Of a DNA stretch of 64,000 bases, positions 1 to 9,097 are shown piece after piece. The position numbers and the translations under genes are program-made. Under the pieces are notes generated by a model that was given only the letters and a program-made list of their open reading frames with translations, searched no databases and had not been told where the DNA came from. This DNA comes from Flectobacillus rivi (lineage in GTDB: Bacteria > Bacteroidota > Bacteroidia > Cytophagales > Spirosomataceae), in the NCBI RefSeq assembly GCF_030056655.1, contig NZ_JASHIE010000001.1:558001-622000 (forward strand), in the 5' to 3' direction. Within the stretch, counting starts at the first letter, position 1. Each line of letters begins with the position of its first letter.

Positions 1-51
1 GTATATTCTTGGAAAGAAATTGGCACTCTCTTACTTCCCGAAGAAGTTTAG
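1..51 (+). CDS. C-terminal end of a truncated CDS (unknown)
   Basis: Frame 1 is open from the window edge and reads VYSWKEIGTLLLPEEV before TAG at 49-51. The amino-acid composition looks like the tail of a real protein, and the following MFS gene starts 36 bp later on the same strand. Only 16 codons are visible, so no family can be named, and a chance open frame is possible. A TAGATTTG sequence at 52-59, matching the Bacteroidota -7 consensus TAnnTTTG, directly follows the stop and could serve the next gene. Confidence 0.35.
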   Translation, partial: VYSWKEIGTLLLPEEV

Positions 52-87
52 TAGATTTGTAAATTCTTTCCACTCATATTAAAATTT

Positions 88-1236
88 ATGGAACTTTCAC
101 TAACTTCTAATCATGCAAAGGCAGCCCGTTTGGCTACCAATGCATTATTTTTTATTTCGGGGCTAAGTTTTTCAAGTTGGGCTTCTCGCATTCCAGATGT
201 AAAAGAAAAATTAGGCTTAGGCGACGCGGCATTAGGAACTGTTTTGTTTGCTATGCCCATTGGAAGCTTGTCAGCATTACCCTTGGCAGGTGTGATTATC
301 AACTATATCGGTAGCAGAAAAGTCACAGTGATTGCAGCGATTATCTATTTGTTGTCTATGCCTTTTTTGGGTATATCAAATCAAGCATGGCAATTGGCTA
401 TCACTCTTTTTGTATTTGGCTTCGGAGGCGATCTTCTCAATATTTCGATGAACGTGCAGGCTGTAAATGTTGAAAAAACCATGAGTAAATCTATTATGTC
501 GTCCTTTCATGCCATTTTCAGCATTGGTTTTATGATTGGAGCGGCCTTAGGAGGTATTCTTGCTTCACAGGGTATTTCTACGGTATGGCACTTGAGTACA
601 GTTGGTGTTTTGGATATTATTGTAGCCTTGTTTGTTTATCAGTATTTAATAGCACAAGACTTCAAATCTTCGGAAGCACAACCATTATTTGCATTACCCG
701 ACAAAGCACTTATGCTGTTGGGCGTTATTTGTTTCTGTGGCATGCTTTGCGAAGGCGCAATGGCCGACTGGAGCGTATTATACTACAAACAAATATTGGG
801 GAATGCATCCAAATATGCCACTTCAGCTTTCACAGCATTTTCGATTACGATGGTAATAGGTAGAATAATAGGTGACAAAACAGTGGCTAAATTAGGACTC
901 AAAAAGACGCTTATTCTCAATTGTTCGCTTGTAACCATTGGGATGATTTTGGCACTTGCATTACCTATTTCTTGGACTGTTATTCTTGGTTTTTCAATTA
1001 CAGGACTTGGGCTATCTACAGTAGTACCTCTTATTTATAGCGAAGCAGGGCATTCTAAAACTATGTCGGCAGGAGTTGCCTTAGCTGCTATTTCGACTGT
1101 GGGTATATCTGGCTTTATGATTGGTCCAGTAATGATTGGCTATATCGCCGAGTTTACATCTTTGAAAATTGCCTTATTTTCATTAGTTATTTTAGGTGGC
1201 TTAGGAACAATCCTAAGTACTCGGATCAAAAATTAG
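88..1236 (+). CDS. MFS transporter, YbjJ/fucose-permease-like
   Basis: The product is a 382-residue polytopic inner-membrane protein with about twelve hydrophobic segments, the usual length and topology of a major facilitator superfamily permease. The N-terminus has the pattern F-F-x-x-G-L-x-F-x-S-W-A-S-R-I-P, which I associate with the YbjJ-like MFS branch; the substrate is unknown. The glycine-rich loop after helix 2 and the G-R-I-I-G-D-K region near the middle fit the two half-repeats of an MFS protein. The start is the first ATG, 28 bp after a -7-like TAGATTTG at 52-59. The Nudix gene begins 18 bp downstream on the same strand, so the two are probably co-transcribed. MFS assignment is firm; YbjJ-like is moderate. 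Confidence 0.85.
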   Translation: MELSLTSNHAKAARLATNALFFISGLSFSSWASRIPDVKEKLGLGDAALGTVLFAMPIGSLSALPLAGVIINYIGSRKVTVIAAIIYLLSMPFLGISNQAWQLAITLFVFGFGGDLLNISMNVQAVNVEKTMSKSIMSSFHAIFSIGFMIGAALGGILASQGISTVWHLSTVGVLDIIVALFVYQYLIAQDFKSSEAQPLFALPDKALMLLGVICFCGMLCEGAMADWSVLYYKQILGNASKYATSAFTAFSITMVIGRIIGDKTVAKLGLKKTLILNCSLVTIGMILALALPISWTVILGFSITGLGLSTVVPLIYSEAGHSKTMSAGVALAAISTVGISGFMIGPVMIGYIAEFTSLKIALFSLVILGGLGTILSTRIKN

Positions 1237-1254
1237 GAGAAAATATTATACAAG

Positions 1255-1731
1255 ATGGAAGGACTAAAAAGAGTAGCGGTGATTTGTATTCTCCGAAATC
1301 AGACTAATTTTTTATTATTAAAACGATTCAATGAACCACTTAAAGGGCTTTATGTACCTGTAGGGGGAAAAGTTGACCCTTACGAAAATCCTTACGAAAC
1401 AGCACTTCGTGAGGTCAAAGAAGAAGCGGGTTTGGAACTGGAAAAAATGCGATTCTGTGGAACGTTGGTCGAAACATCACCTTCCAACTACAATTGGATG
1501 AGTTTTATTTATGAGGCCGAAGTAGACTATTTCGAACCACCTATTTGCAATGAAGGTATTTTAGAATGGCACGATTTCAACAATATAGATACCTTCCCTA
1601 CTCCTAAAACAGACTTTTTTATTTATCGATACGTATTGAACAAACAACCTTTTGCCCTCAATGCGGTGTATAACGAAAAAGTAGAGTTACTTTCAATGAT
1701 TGAAGAAACAGAAAATGTAAAAGTTGTTTAG
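1255..1731 (+). CDS. Nudix hydrolase
   Basis: This 158-residue protein has a complete Nudix box at residues 38-60: Gly38, Glu44, then R52-E53-x-x-E56-E57-x-G59, matching GX5EX7REUXEEXGU. Such enzymes cleave nucleoside diphosphates linked to another moiety using Mg2+ held by the glutamates of the box. The short form with a preceding L-L-L-K-R strand resembles MutT/8-oxo-dGTP-type pyrophosphatases, but the substrate cannot be read from sequence. It follows the MFS gene by 18 bp and is closed by a strong hairpin at 1789-1832. Confidence 0.9.
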   Translation: MEGLKRVAVICILRNQTNFLLLKRFNEPLKGLYVPVGGKVDPYENPYETALREVKEEAGLELEKMRFCGTLVETSPSNYNWMSFIYEAEVDYFEPPICNEGILEWHDFNNIDTFPTPKTDFFIYRYVLNKQPFALNAVYNEKVELLSMIEETENVKVV

Positions 1732-1788
1732 GTTGTAGAATCGAAAAATATAGAACCTATTCCTTACAAAACAGCTTACTGACTCAAC

Positions 1789-1832
1789 AAAAAAGCCGAT
1801 AGTAGGAGAATACCCCTGCTATCGGCTTTTTT
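1789..1832. terminator. Bidirectional intrinsic terminator
   Basis: A 12-bp GC-rich stem (GCCGATAGTAGG with CCTGCTATCGGC, one G-U pair) is flanked by six A on the left and six T on the right. It therefore has a U-tract in both directions. It sits between the convergent Nudix and carbonic anhydrase genes and can end both transcripts. Confidence 0.9.
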
Positions 1833-1847
1833 AATATTCAGCTAAAA

Positions 1848-2477
1848 TTAAAGATTATAACGGAAGATTGGATCTATCTGCTCAGGAGAATCAATATTTA
1901 ATACTTCTTTGATTAATCCTGTATGCAAATCAAATACCCATCCATGCAAATGAGGATACTCACCATTTTGCCAAGCATGTTGAATAATTGTTGTTTTTGC
2001 TAAGTTCTTAACTTGCTCGTGTACATTGAGTTCTACTAAACGATTAAATTTCTGTTTTTCATCTTCGATACCACCCAACTCTACTTCGTGCTTAGAATAT
2101 ACCTCTTTGATATTACGTAACCACTTGTTAATCAAACCAAAATCTTGATTTCCCATCGCTGCTTTTACACCACCACAATTATAGTGACCACAGACAATAA
2201 TATGTTTTACTTTCAAAACCTCAACACCATACTGAAGTACAGACAAGAGGTTCATATCTGTATGTACGACCATGTTTGCTACATTTCTATGAACAAACAC
2301 ATCGCCTGGCTGGGTATTAGTGATTTCTTCCGCAGGTACACGGCTATCGGCACAACCAATCCAAAGAAACTCTGGCTTTTGGTCTTTTGCCAATCTTTCA
2401 AAGTAGGTCTCGTCCATCGACAAGCGGTCAGCTGCCCAAGCTTTATTGTTGAGCAATAGTTTTTTGTAATCTTTCAT
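1848..2477 (-). CDS. can: Beta-class carbonic anhydrase
   Basis: The 209-residue cytoplasmic enzyme interconverts CO2 and bicarbonate. All signature residues are present at the same numbers as in E. coli Can: Cys42, Asp44 and Arg46 in GCADSRVP, and His98 and Cys101 in CGHYNCGG, giving the Cys2His(Asp) zinc site and the Asp-Arg dyad. Length matches the family. The start is the ATG at 2477. A -7-like element TAGCTTTG (minus strand, 2518-2525) lies about 40 bp upstream, so the gene may have its own promoter even though a SulP transporter gene lies 182 bp upstream on the same strand. That pairing suggests bicarbonate handling or pH homeostasis. Confidence 0.95.
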   Translation of the reverse strand: MKDYKKLLLNNKAWAADRLSMDETYFERLAKDQKPEFLWIGCADSRVPAEEITNTQPGDVFVHRNVANMVVHTDMNLLSVLQYGVEVLKVKHIIVCGHYNCGGVKAAMGNQDFGLINKWLRNIKEVYSKHEVELGGIEDEKQKFNRLVELNVHEQVKNLAKTTIIQHAWQNGEYPHLHGWVFDLHTGLIKEVLNIDSPEQIDPIFRYNL

Positions 2478-2517
2478 CGAAACTTGTTTGTAACTTGTAA
2501 ATACTCCGATACTTTGT

Positions 2518-2525
2518 CAAAGCTA
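2518..2525 (-). promoter_or_regulatory. Possible -7 element for can
   Basis: On the minus strand the sequence is TAGCTTTG, a full match to the Bacteroidota -7 consensus TAnnTTTG, 40 bp before the carbonic anhydrase ATG. No convincing -33 TTTG is seen at the expected 19-bp spacing, so this is tentative. Confidence 0.35.
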
Positions 2526-2659
2526 TAGGTTTACTGTCAGAGTATATTCGAACATTGATTATAACTAGAGAAATGAAAAGGTAGAAATCAATCGTAAAAA
2601 TTTCATTTCTTTATTGCTGATGAACTTTGAGTTTTTCATTGAATGCTCAAAGTTACGAA

Positions 2660-4255
2660 TTAATGCGCGGAAATCGACTCAGGTAAGTATTGATTTATAT
2701 CTCCTTGTATTTTTCTTGACACTTTTTTGAAATCTACCTCAATATTTCTCCTATATGCTACCGATTTGAATTCATATAATAGATTATAAATGTCATGATC
2801 TATAAACTGTGCTTTAGTAGCATCAATATAAACCACATCTCCATCTTCAAGACTAAGTAATATCTGTTTGATTTTGGGTTTATTCAAAAACGATACATCT
2901 TTATTGAATTGAATCAGCACATTCTTTCCTTCTCTCACAAACGAAACAGCTGAATGAAAGTTGGTAAACAGGACAAATATCAAACCCACTGCTGTTCCTA
3001 TAAAAATACCAAACAGCAAATCTTTAAAGACTATTACCAAGATAGTCACCACAAAAGGAATCCATTGATCATATCCTTCTTTGAATACTTTGACAAATAC
3101 CTTCGGATGTGCCAACTTGTATCCAACTGTCAAGAGTACAGCAGCGAGCGACGATAAAGGAATTTTGTTTAATAGATTAGGAATTAAAAGCACCGAACCC
3201 AACAGCAACATTCCATGTACAAATGAAGACATACGGGTACGTGCTCCCGAATATACGTTGGCAGAAGTTCTTACAACGACTGAAGTAATCGGTAAGCCGC
3301 CAATCAAACCTGAAATTACGTTACCAATTCCTTGGGCAACCAATTCTTTGTCAGGAGATGATTGTCTTTTTAGAGGGTCGATGGCATCGGATGCTTCCAA
3401 ATTCAGTAATGTTTCAAGACTGGCAACAATTGCTAAAGTAAAAGCAACGATATAAACCTTGGTGGTCATCAGTGCAGAGAAATCAGGAAAAGAAAATGCA
3501 GACACAAAATCACTCACTCCACTCATTTTGGGGATATTCACCATGTGAATCGGAGAATTTCCTAAGTAATAAAACGGCTGATATATACGATATGCTTCAT
3601 TCATAAGTATACCTACCAATACTGTCACCAAAGCAGCAGGAATCATCGCAAAAATTCCCTTATTTTTCTTGGCAGCTCGTTCCCAAAGCAATATCACTGC
3701 CAAACAAACGATAGCAATTGTGATGGCACCATAGTTAAAATCCACTACCGAACGAATCAATTCTGTGATAGTATTCTGATGGTCAGCTACTTGCTCAAAT
3801 TCAAATTCACCTTCATAATCTTGATCATCGCCAAGCGCATGAGGGATTTGCTTTAGAATAATAACAATACCAATAGCTACTAGCATACCACGAATCACAC
3901 TTTCGGGAAAATAAGCACTAAACTTACCCGCTTTGATAAGTCCAAGTACCAATTGAATTACACCTGCCAGCACAACTGCCACCAAGAACCCTTGAAATGA
4001 ACCTAAATCATGAATTGCTGTTGCTACAATTACGGTAAGACCAGCCGCTGGTCCACTGACTGAAATTTCGGAGCCTGAGAGTAAAGCGACAAAAGTACCT
4101 GCTACAATACCTGCCAAAATACCTGAAAAGAGAGGAGCGCCAGAGGCGAGAGCAATGCCTAAGCACAAAGGCAATGCTACCAGAAATACTGACAAACCAG
4201 ATTTCCAGTCGCTTTTAAATAAAGCGTCTTTGTAATGTTGAACTGAGTTATACAT
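2660..4255 (-). CDS. SulP-family anion transporter with STAS domain
   Basis: The 531-residue protein has a transporter core of about 10-14 hydrophobic segments (residues ~15-420). It includes the conserved SulP start (S-D-x-x-S-G-x-x-V-F-L-V-A-L-P-L-C-L-G-I-A-L-A-S-G) and the S-G-S-E-I-S-V-S-G-P-A-A-G signature. A C-terminal STAS domain follows at ~435-525. SulP carriers move sulfate, bicarbonate or other anions across the inner membrane. The next gene downstream on the same strand encodes a beta-carbonic anhydrase, and SulP-carbonic anhydrase neighbours are a known arrangement that favours bicarbonate as substrate; this is inference. Note an acidic loop near residues 150-160 (D-D-Q-D-Y-E-G-E-F-E-F-E). 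Confidence 0.93.
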   Translation of the reverse strand: MYNSVQHYKDALFKSDWKSGLSVFLVALPLCLGIALASGAPLFSGILAGIVAGTFVALLSGSEISVSGPAAGLTVIVATAIHDLGSFQGFLVAVVLAGVIQLVLGLIKAGKFSAYFPESVIRGMLVAIGIVIILKQIPHALGDDQDYEGEFEFEQVADHQNTITELIRSVVDFNYGAITIAIVCLAVILLWERAAKKNKGIFAMIPAALVTVLVGILMNEAYRIYQPFYYLGNSPIHMVNIPKMSGVSDFVSAFSFPDFSALMTTKVYIVAFTLAIVASLETLLNLEASDAIDPLKRQSSPDKELVAQGIGNVISGLIGGLPITSVVVRTSANVYSGARTRMSSFVHGMLLLGSVLLIPNLLNKIPLSSLAAVLLTVGYKLAHPKVFVKVFKEGYDQWIPFVVTILVIVFKDLLFGIFIGTAVGLIFVLFTNFHSAVSFVREGKNVLIQFNKDVSFLNKPKIKQILLSLEDGDVVYIDATKAQFIDHDIYNLLYEFKSVAYRRNIEVDFKKVSRKIQGDINQYLPESISAH

Positions 4256-4463
4256 ATTGTTTGATGTTGGTTTATTATAGAATCCGAGCAGAAAATGCTC
4301 GTTATAATTCTACACCAAACTTATAGATTTTTTAACTCAGATTAGAATACGATTAGAGTTTTTTTGCTAAACGAAAATAGTTTTTCATAACTATTTTTAT
4401 AAAAAATAAAAATAATCCATGAAAAATAACCTTTTTTAGTAATAATTAAAGAAATTCTAATCT

Positions 4464-4787
4464 CTATCTAATGTCAGATTGGCTAAGAATAACGTTTCCG
4501 TTTTGTGGGGGAACAACTCTGCGAGATGATTTGGAATGGCGTATCAACTTTTTCTTTAGTCTTTCTATTTCTTTGTCAGACTCTAATTTGCTGGCTAAAG
4601 TGGAGTCTTGTCGAATGAGTGCTTCTCTCAGATTTTCAATCACGACAATACGTTCTCTCCACTGATACCAATTTGCAGCTATTGACCCCAAACAACAGAT
4701 AGTCACAAGACCTATTACCCAATAGAGTTTGGATAAAGTCTCATTTTTTGTGGTCACATTCGTATTTTTTTGGTTGATTACAATCAT
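4464..4787 (-). CDS. Small membrane protein with coiled coil, unknown function
   Basis: The 107-residue protein has one transmembrane segment (about residues 20-42, YWVIGLVTICCLGSIAANW). It is followed by a charged stretch rich in Glu, Lys, Arg and Leu (about 45-85) that is likely a coiled coil, and a basic tail. There is no signal peptidase site or lipobox, so it is probably anchored with the C-terminal part on one face of the inner membrane. I do not recognise a family. It precedes sulP on the same strand with a ~208-bp AT-rich gap, so it is probably a separate transcript. The coherent topology supports a real gene. Confidence 0.6.
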   Translation of the reverse strand: MIVINQKNTNVTTKNETLSKLYWVIGLVTICCLGSIAANWYQWRERIVVIENLREALIRQDSTLASKLESDKEIERLKKKLIRHSKSSRRVVPPQNGNVILSQSDIR

Positions 4788-5178
4788 AATTTCTTTGACT
4801 AAAACGATTTCACCTACTCCTACTATCCAACTTCACTGTGAGATTTACAAAATAATTTCCATTTTGCAGGTCGCTTGCCATCACTTACATGTACTTGCTT
4901 GATTTTCATTCGCATACACATACCATTAAGTTAAAAAATTAATTCATAACAAGCAAATGATGTATCGAAGGATGGAGGAATTAAAGTAGCAAAAAAAAGT
5001 TTCTGCAGCTCCATACAACTGCAGAAACTAAGCACCTTAAACACCTATATTATAGTACTAAAATCTTCTTTTCATGAAAAGGCCTCTATCAAACTTCTAT
5101 TTCTAATTCTGCTTTAGCCTTTTCTTGATTTAAAATAAGTAACAAATCTTTAAGAAGGAATGAAGATAAAATTAAAAT
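4788..5178. other. Gap with one hairpin
   Basis: No ORF is convincing here. The gap holds the minus-strand hairpin at 4991-5029 and otherwise AT-rich sequence that should include the promoter of the small membrane protein gene. Confidence 0.5.
4991..5029 (-). terminator. Terminator for the two-component operon
   Basis: There is a perfect 11-bp stem, AGTTTCTGCAG (4998-5008) with CTGCAGAAACT (5019-5029), and a 10-nt loop. Read on the minus strand it is followed by eight T. It lies about 150 bp beyond the histidine kinase stop codon and probably ends that transcript. Confidence 0.8.
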
Positions 5179-6561
5179 CTAGTTAACAACTATAACTTTT
5201 TCTTCAAAGAATTGTACTTTAAAGACTGTTTTATCAAGAGTAGATTCCTTAATAAATAAATTTCCTTTATGAAGTTTGATGATTCGTTCGGCCAATGGTA
5301 AGCCTATGCCATAACCACGGGTATCTGCAGTTTTTTTAGAACGAAAAAATGGCAAGAAAATCAACTTTTGGTCTTTGGTATCTATCACAGCGCCTTTGTT
5401 GATAAACTCTAAAAATAATCCTTTATCAAAACCTATATTAACATTTATTGTCTGGTTAGTAGAAAACTTACAACCATTTTCAATAAGATTCATAAAAGCA
5501 ACTTTCAAAAGCTGACTATTGCCCAAAATACTCAATTGCTCATCAGAGTCGATATTATCAGAAAACTCAATAGAAATGCCGTAGTTTTTGTGCACTTTCA
5601 ACAATGAACTCCTTGCTTCCCAAATTATATCGTCAATTCTGATGCTCGTAAATCTGTTAGGTAGACTATCGTCACTTAGTTTAGTAAGTTCGAGTAGGGT
5701 ATTTGTCAAAAGGTTTAGGTCTTTCACATCCTGCAAAACCGATTCCATCGTTTCTTGGTATTCCTCCTCAGTCCGTCGGTTGAGCAACGATACCGTTAGC
5801 TGTGAAATAATTTTGGTTAAGGGATTTTTAAGCTCATGGCTCACATTCGAAATAAATACCTGCTGATGCTGAAAAGCCTCCTCTACCCTAGTCAAAAGGT
5901 TATTAAATGTGAAAGTTAACTGTCCTATTTCATCCTTTACATTTCGGACTTTCAAACGTTTTTTGAGGTTATTAGGATAAATATCATTCATTTCATTAAT
6001 TACCTCCGCAATCGGCAATAAGGCTCGTCCAGCGAAAATCCAACCAAATATGGCTGACGTAAACACAATAATGATGTACAAAGAAATAAGAATTCGTTGC
6101 AAATCTCGCAGGGTTTCAAGCCCTTGCTGATCGACCCCACCCGCTAGTACCAACAAACGGTTGTATTTATCGTAATAAGGAATCCCCAGAATTTGAATAT
6201 CCTGATAGGTTGTTGTTGCTGTACCTTCCAGACGAACATCGTTGAGAAACTTACGTGTTACCACAACTTTTACCGTGTCGTTGTTTGTGTAAATTTCTTC
6301 GTTTTTGTAATTATAAATCGATATTTTCTCTTTGTACAAAACATCCTTATTCGTTTTTTCAATGACCTTCAATAGTTTTGAGTCAATTTGATCAACTTTT
6401 ACGAGGAGCTCCGCGGTGGTAATAGCCTTTGACCGCAATCGGGAATAAAATCGATTCTCGATATAAGTATGGGTAAAATAATAAATCCCTAAAAATGACA
6501 AGAGCACGATTAGGGATACCAAAAGAGTAAATTGTAAAGTAAGTTTAAAGCGAATACGCAT
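5179..6561 (-). CDS. OmpR-partner sensor histidine kinase
   Basis: The 460-residue kinase has TM1 (about 7-30), an extracytoplasmic sensor region (31-155), TM2 (156-178) and a HAMP linker (about 179-230). A HisKA domain follows with the phospho-acceptor His242 in VSHELKNPLT, then a HATPase_c domain with N-box (LIENGCKFS) and G-box (GYGIGLPLAE). It sits 13 bp downstream of an OmpR-type response regulator on the same strand, so the two form a classical envelope-signal pair. The layout resembles CusS/ArlS-type kinases, but the ligand cannot be deduced. The start ATG is followed by a basic stretch and TM1, as expected. Confidence 0.93.
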   Translation of the reverse strand: MRIRFKLTLQFTLLVSLIVLLSFLGIYYFTHTYIENRFYSRLRSKAITTAELLVKVDQIDSKLLKVIEKTNKDVLYKEKISIYNYKNEEIYTNNDTVKVVVTRKFLNDVRLEGTATTTYQDIQILGIPYYDKYNRLLVLAGGVDQQGLETLRDLQRILISLYIIIVFTSAIFGWIFAGRALLPIAEVINEMNDIYPNNLKKRLKVRNVKDEIGQLTFTFNNLLTRVEEAFQHQQVFISNVSHELKNPLTKIISQLTVSLLNRRTEEEYQETMESVLQDVKDLNLLTNTLLELTKLSDDSLPNRFTSIRIDDIIWEARSSLLKVHKNYGISIEFSDNIDSDEQLSILGNSQLLKVAFMNLIENGCKFSTNQTINVNIGFDKGLFLEFINKGAVIDTKDQKLIFLPFFRSKKTADTRGYGIGLPLAERIIKLHKGNLFIKESTLDKTVFKVQFFEEKVIVVN

Positions 6562-6574
6562 AGCGTTTGAGCAT

Positions 6575-7252
6575 TTATTCTGATTTCAAAACATAACCCA
6601 TTCCATAGACATTATGGATAAGTTTTTGAGGAAAATCTTTATCTACCTTTTTTCTTAACAAATTGATATACACCTCAATAACGTTGGTACCAGTATCAAA
6701 ACTCACATCCCAAACTTTTTCGGCAATTTCTACTTTTGAGAGTACTTTTCCTTGGTTACGGAGAAGCATTTCTAGTAGTTCGAATTCTTTGGCAGTCAAA
6801 GGAATTTTTACGCCCGAACGTAATACGACTTTTGAATCTAGGTTCATTTCCAAATCCATAAACGTCAAGGTGTTTTTGTGCATACTCACGCCTGTGCTTC
6901 GACGCGACAACGCTCTGATTCTAGCTAAAAGCTCTACAAATTCAAATGGTTTTACCAAATAATCATCAGCTCCAGCATCAAATCCCACCACTTTATCTTG
7001 AAGATCGCCTAAGGCTGTCAGCATCAAAATAGGCGTAGTCAAGCCTTCTTTCCTCAATTCTTTGCATAGTTCGATACCATTGAGTCCTGGCATGATAATG
7101 TCAGTTACAATAACATCGTAGGTATTTTTTTTAGCTAAGTGTTTGCCTATCAAACCATCATAACAATAATCCACCTCAAAACCCGACTCCTTCAATCCTT
7201 TGCTAAGTGACTGAACGGTTTTTGCTTCATCTTCTATCAATAATAACTTCAT
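6575..7252 (-). CDS. OmpR/PhoB-family response regulator
   Basis: The 225-residue protein has a receiver domain (1-115) with acidic pocket E7-D8, phospho-acceptor Asp51 (VTDIIMPG) and the conserved Lys in LVKPFEF. A winged-helix DNA-binding domain follows (about 125-223), ending in the typical HNVYGMGYVL. It is the first gene of the pair with the kinase at 5179-6561. Targets are unknown. The 680-bp region upstream may carry its promoter and perhaps autoregulatory sites, but I could not identify repeats of a binding box. Confidence 0.94.
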   Translation of the reverse strand: MKLLLIEDEAKTVQSLSKGLKESGFEVDYCYDGLIGKHLAKKNTYDVIVTDIIMPGLNGIELCKELRKEGLTTPILMLTALGDLQDKVVGFDAGADDYLVKPFEFVELLARIRALSRRSTGVSMHKNTLTFMDLEMNLDSKVVLRSGVKIPLTAKEFELLEMLLRNQGKVLSKVEIAEKVWDVSFDTGTNVIEVYINLLRKKVDKDFPQKLIHNVYGMGYVLKSE

Positions 7253-7933
7253 AAGGTTACTGTTTTAACTCTGTATGCGCCAACCCGACTATTATTCAAA
7301 ATCAGGGTTAATAATAATTACCCAAAACTACAGAAAAACATAGACTTTCTATCATTTAGTTCGTGGCTGATTCGAATGAAATGGTCTAAAAACAACATTG
7401 GGTTGACGAATATCGTCAACCCAATAGATATAATAAACCACATACAAACTAAATTATTGCTATAATCAGTTTTCTAAATCCAGGCACTTTCAATGAAAGT
7501 GTTCGACCCTTTCGAGTCCAAAAATGAATATGGGACAACGCTTCTATCTCTTTCTACACGCCAAAATTCATTTTGTTTACCTTAACAGGTATATTTTTTG
7601 ACTACTCCCTTTCCCAAACCGTTGCCTCTCACGAGTAGTTTCCTTAAATTTCTTCATCACAAACTTCAATACCAAACTATTGGTTACAAGCGTATGATTT
7701 ACTTACAAGGGTAAGTACAAGTTATGAATTAAAATTAAATAATTATTGGCTATATCAACTTTACTAAAGTATAGATTGCGGTAGGCGAAACAAAATACTT
7801 GGTAAGATTTATGACAAATCTGTGCAAATCAATTCTTTGTAAAAATGTGTCAATCTATAGGGCATCAATATTGACATATCCCTAATAGCTTTTGACATTT
7901 CTTTAAACAAGAAATGTTGCAAATCATTAAATC
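7253..7933. other. 681-bp gap with a strong palindrome
   Basis: No protein-coding ORF is convincing. The region contains the 13-bp-arm palindrome at 7397-7425 and a shorter one (CACTTTC-aat-GAAAGTG at 7485-7501). It must also hold the promoter of the response regulator. A small RNA on the minus strand ending at the palindrome is possible but unproven. Confidence 0.4.
7397..7425. repeat. Perfect inverted repeat, 13-bp arms
   Basis: ATTGGGTTGACGA and TCGTCAACCCAAT are separated by only 3 nt. On the minus strand it is followed by TGTTGTTTTTAG, a weak U-tract, so it could be a terminator of an unseen minus-strand transcript. It could also be an operator. No annotated minus-strand gene ends nearby; the closest ends at 7934. 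Confidence 0.7.
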
Positions 7934-8290
7934 CTAAATTCTAAAGTTTTTAAACAGCACAAAGAGCTGTCGATCTGAGGAGTATTTTTGGAAGAATATA
8001 TTATTGATCTTGCGATTTTGTTCTGCAATCAAATAATTGGTGAATAAACCGTAGAATGGTGAAAAAGACAAAATGGCTGCAGAAGCAAAAGGATGTGCGG
8101 CGTCTTCTTCGTTTTCTTCACTTTCAGAGAGATTTTCTTCGCTATATTGAAGAGCACTTTTGTCTTTCGAAGCTGATACAACAAATCTTTTCATATTCTC
8201 ATTCGTCTGTCCCAGATCAGCGGCCATGGAAATAGCCACCTTGAAACTTGCAAGGACGAAGATTAAAAATATTCTAAGATATAACCTCAT
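7934..8290 (-). CDS. Secreted hypothetical protein
   Basis: The 118-residue protein begins with a basic-hydrophobic segment (RLYLRIFLIFVLASFKVAISMAA), a likely Sec signal peptide with cleavage near Ala23-Ala24. A strongly acidic Ser/Glu-rich stretch follows at about 50-65 (SEENLSESEENEEDA). The C-terminal part is hydrophobic-aromatic (AAILSFSPFYGLF) and basic at the end. I do not recognise a family. The gene stands alone between two long AT-rich gaps. It is probably real because of the clean signal peptide, but it could be lineage-restricted. Confidence 0.5.
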   Translation of the reverse strand: MRLYLRIFLIFVLASFKVAISMAADLGQTNENMKRFVVSASKDKSALQYSEENLSESEENEEDAAHPFASAAILSFSPFYGLFTNYLIAEQNRKINNIFFQKYSSDRQLFVLFKNFRI

Positions 8291-9097
8291 GTATTTACTT
8301 TGAAATTCTTTGGAATCACTGTTTTGTGACTTCTGATGGCAAATTAAAAAAATGGTTTAATCATTTGACAATAATTTTAATATTTTTTTTTGCCACTATT
8401 GTATTTTACTTTAAAAAATACAATTAAAAGTAGAATTATAACAATTACTGAAATAATTATCAACAAAAAATCCATTTGATTTACAAATGGATTCTCTAAT
8501 ATATATTAAAAGTAGGAGAAAGCTTTTTTGAAATGATTAAGACAATTGCCTGCGGAGACACCGCTGTGTGACTCCGTCAGACATTGTACACCATTAACCA
8601 TTTTTATAAACAAAAACTAACCAAATATCTCGTGCTAATGCATCTGATATATCGAATGTATATTTTGAAAGCTAGTTGTGCTATGGCTAAAAAATTAGTA
8701 GTTTAGACAAGCCAACTATGCTACACTATGCTATGCTAAAAATTCAGGACAAATATAAAGACATTTTTTGCTATTCAAAATAATTTCAATAATAATTTGT
8801 ACATATTGGGTAGAATTCCTCTATTTTTTTGATGTTCGCATTATTTTTTATTTATTTTAAACTACTATATTGCCGAAAATGCCAATATAATGACTTATTA
8901 AAGTTTAGATGGCTTTTGTTTGTATAAGAAGACGAAAACAATTTTGAGATTCCTCTGTTAGGTCATTTAATATAGCTTTATAAACTTTTTGATCATTTAT
9001 TTGTCAAACACTATGACATTTATTGGACAGTTGAATCACACTTTTCAAAGTCTTGACTCAAACCCCAATAGGTACTCCAACGATTCTATTCTCATTA
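8291..9097. other. ~800-bp AT-rich gap
   Basis: No convincing gene is seen. It holds a locally GC-richer imperfect hairpin at 8542-8587 and a short sequence (CTATGGCTAAAAAATT / CTATGCTAAAAATT) repeated near 8683-8755. The region just before 9098 should contain the GntR gene promoter. Confidence 0.4.

Noticed and set aside
9053..9097. TTG start for the GntR regulator
   Set aside because: The ATG at 9098 gives the standard GntR N-terminus, and the extra 15 residues have no support.
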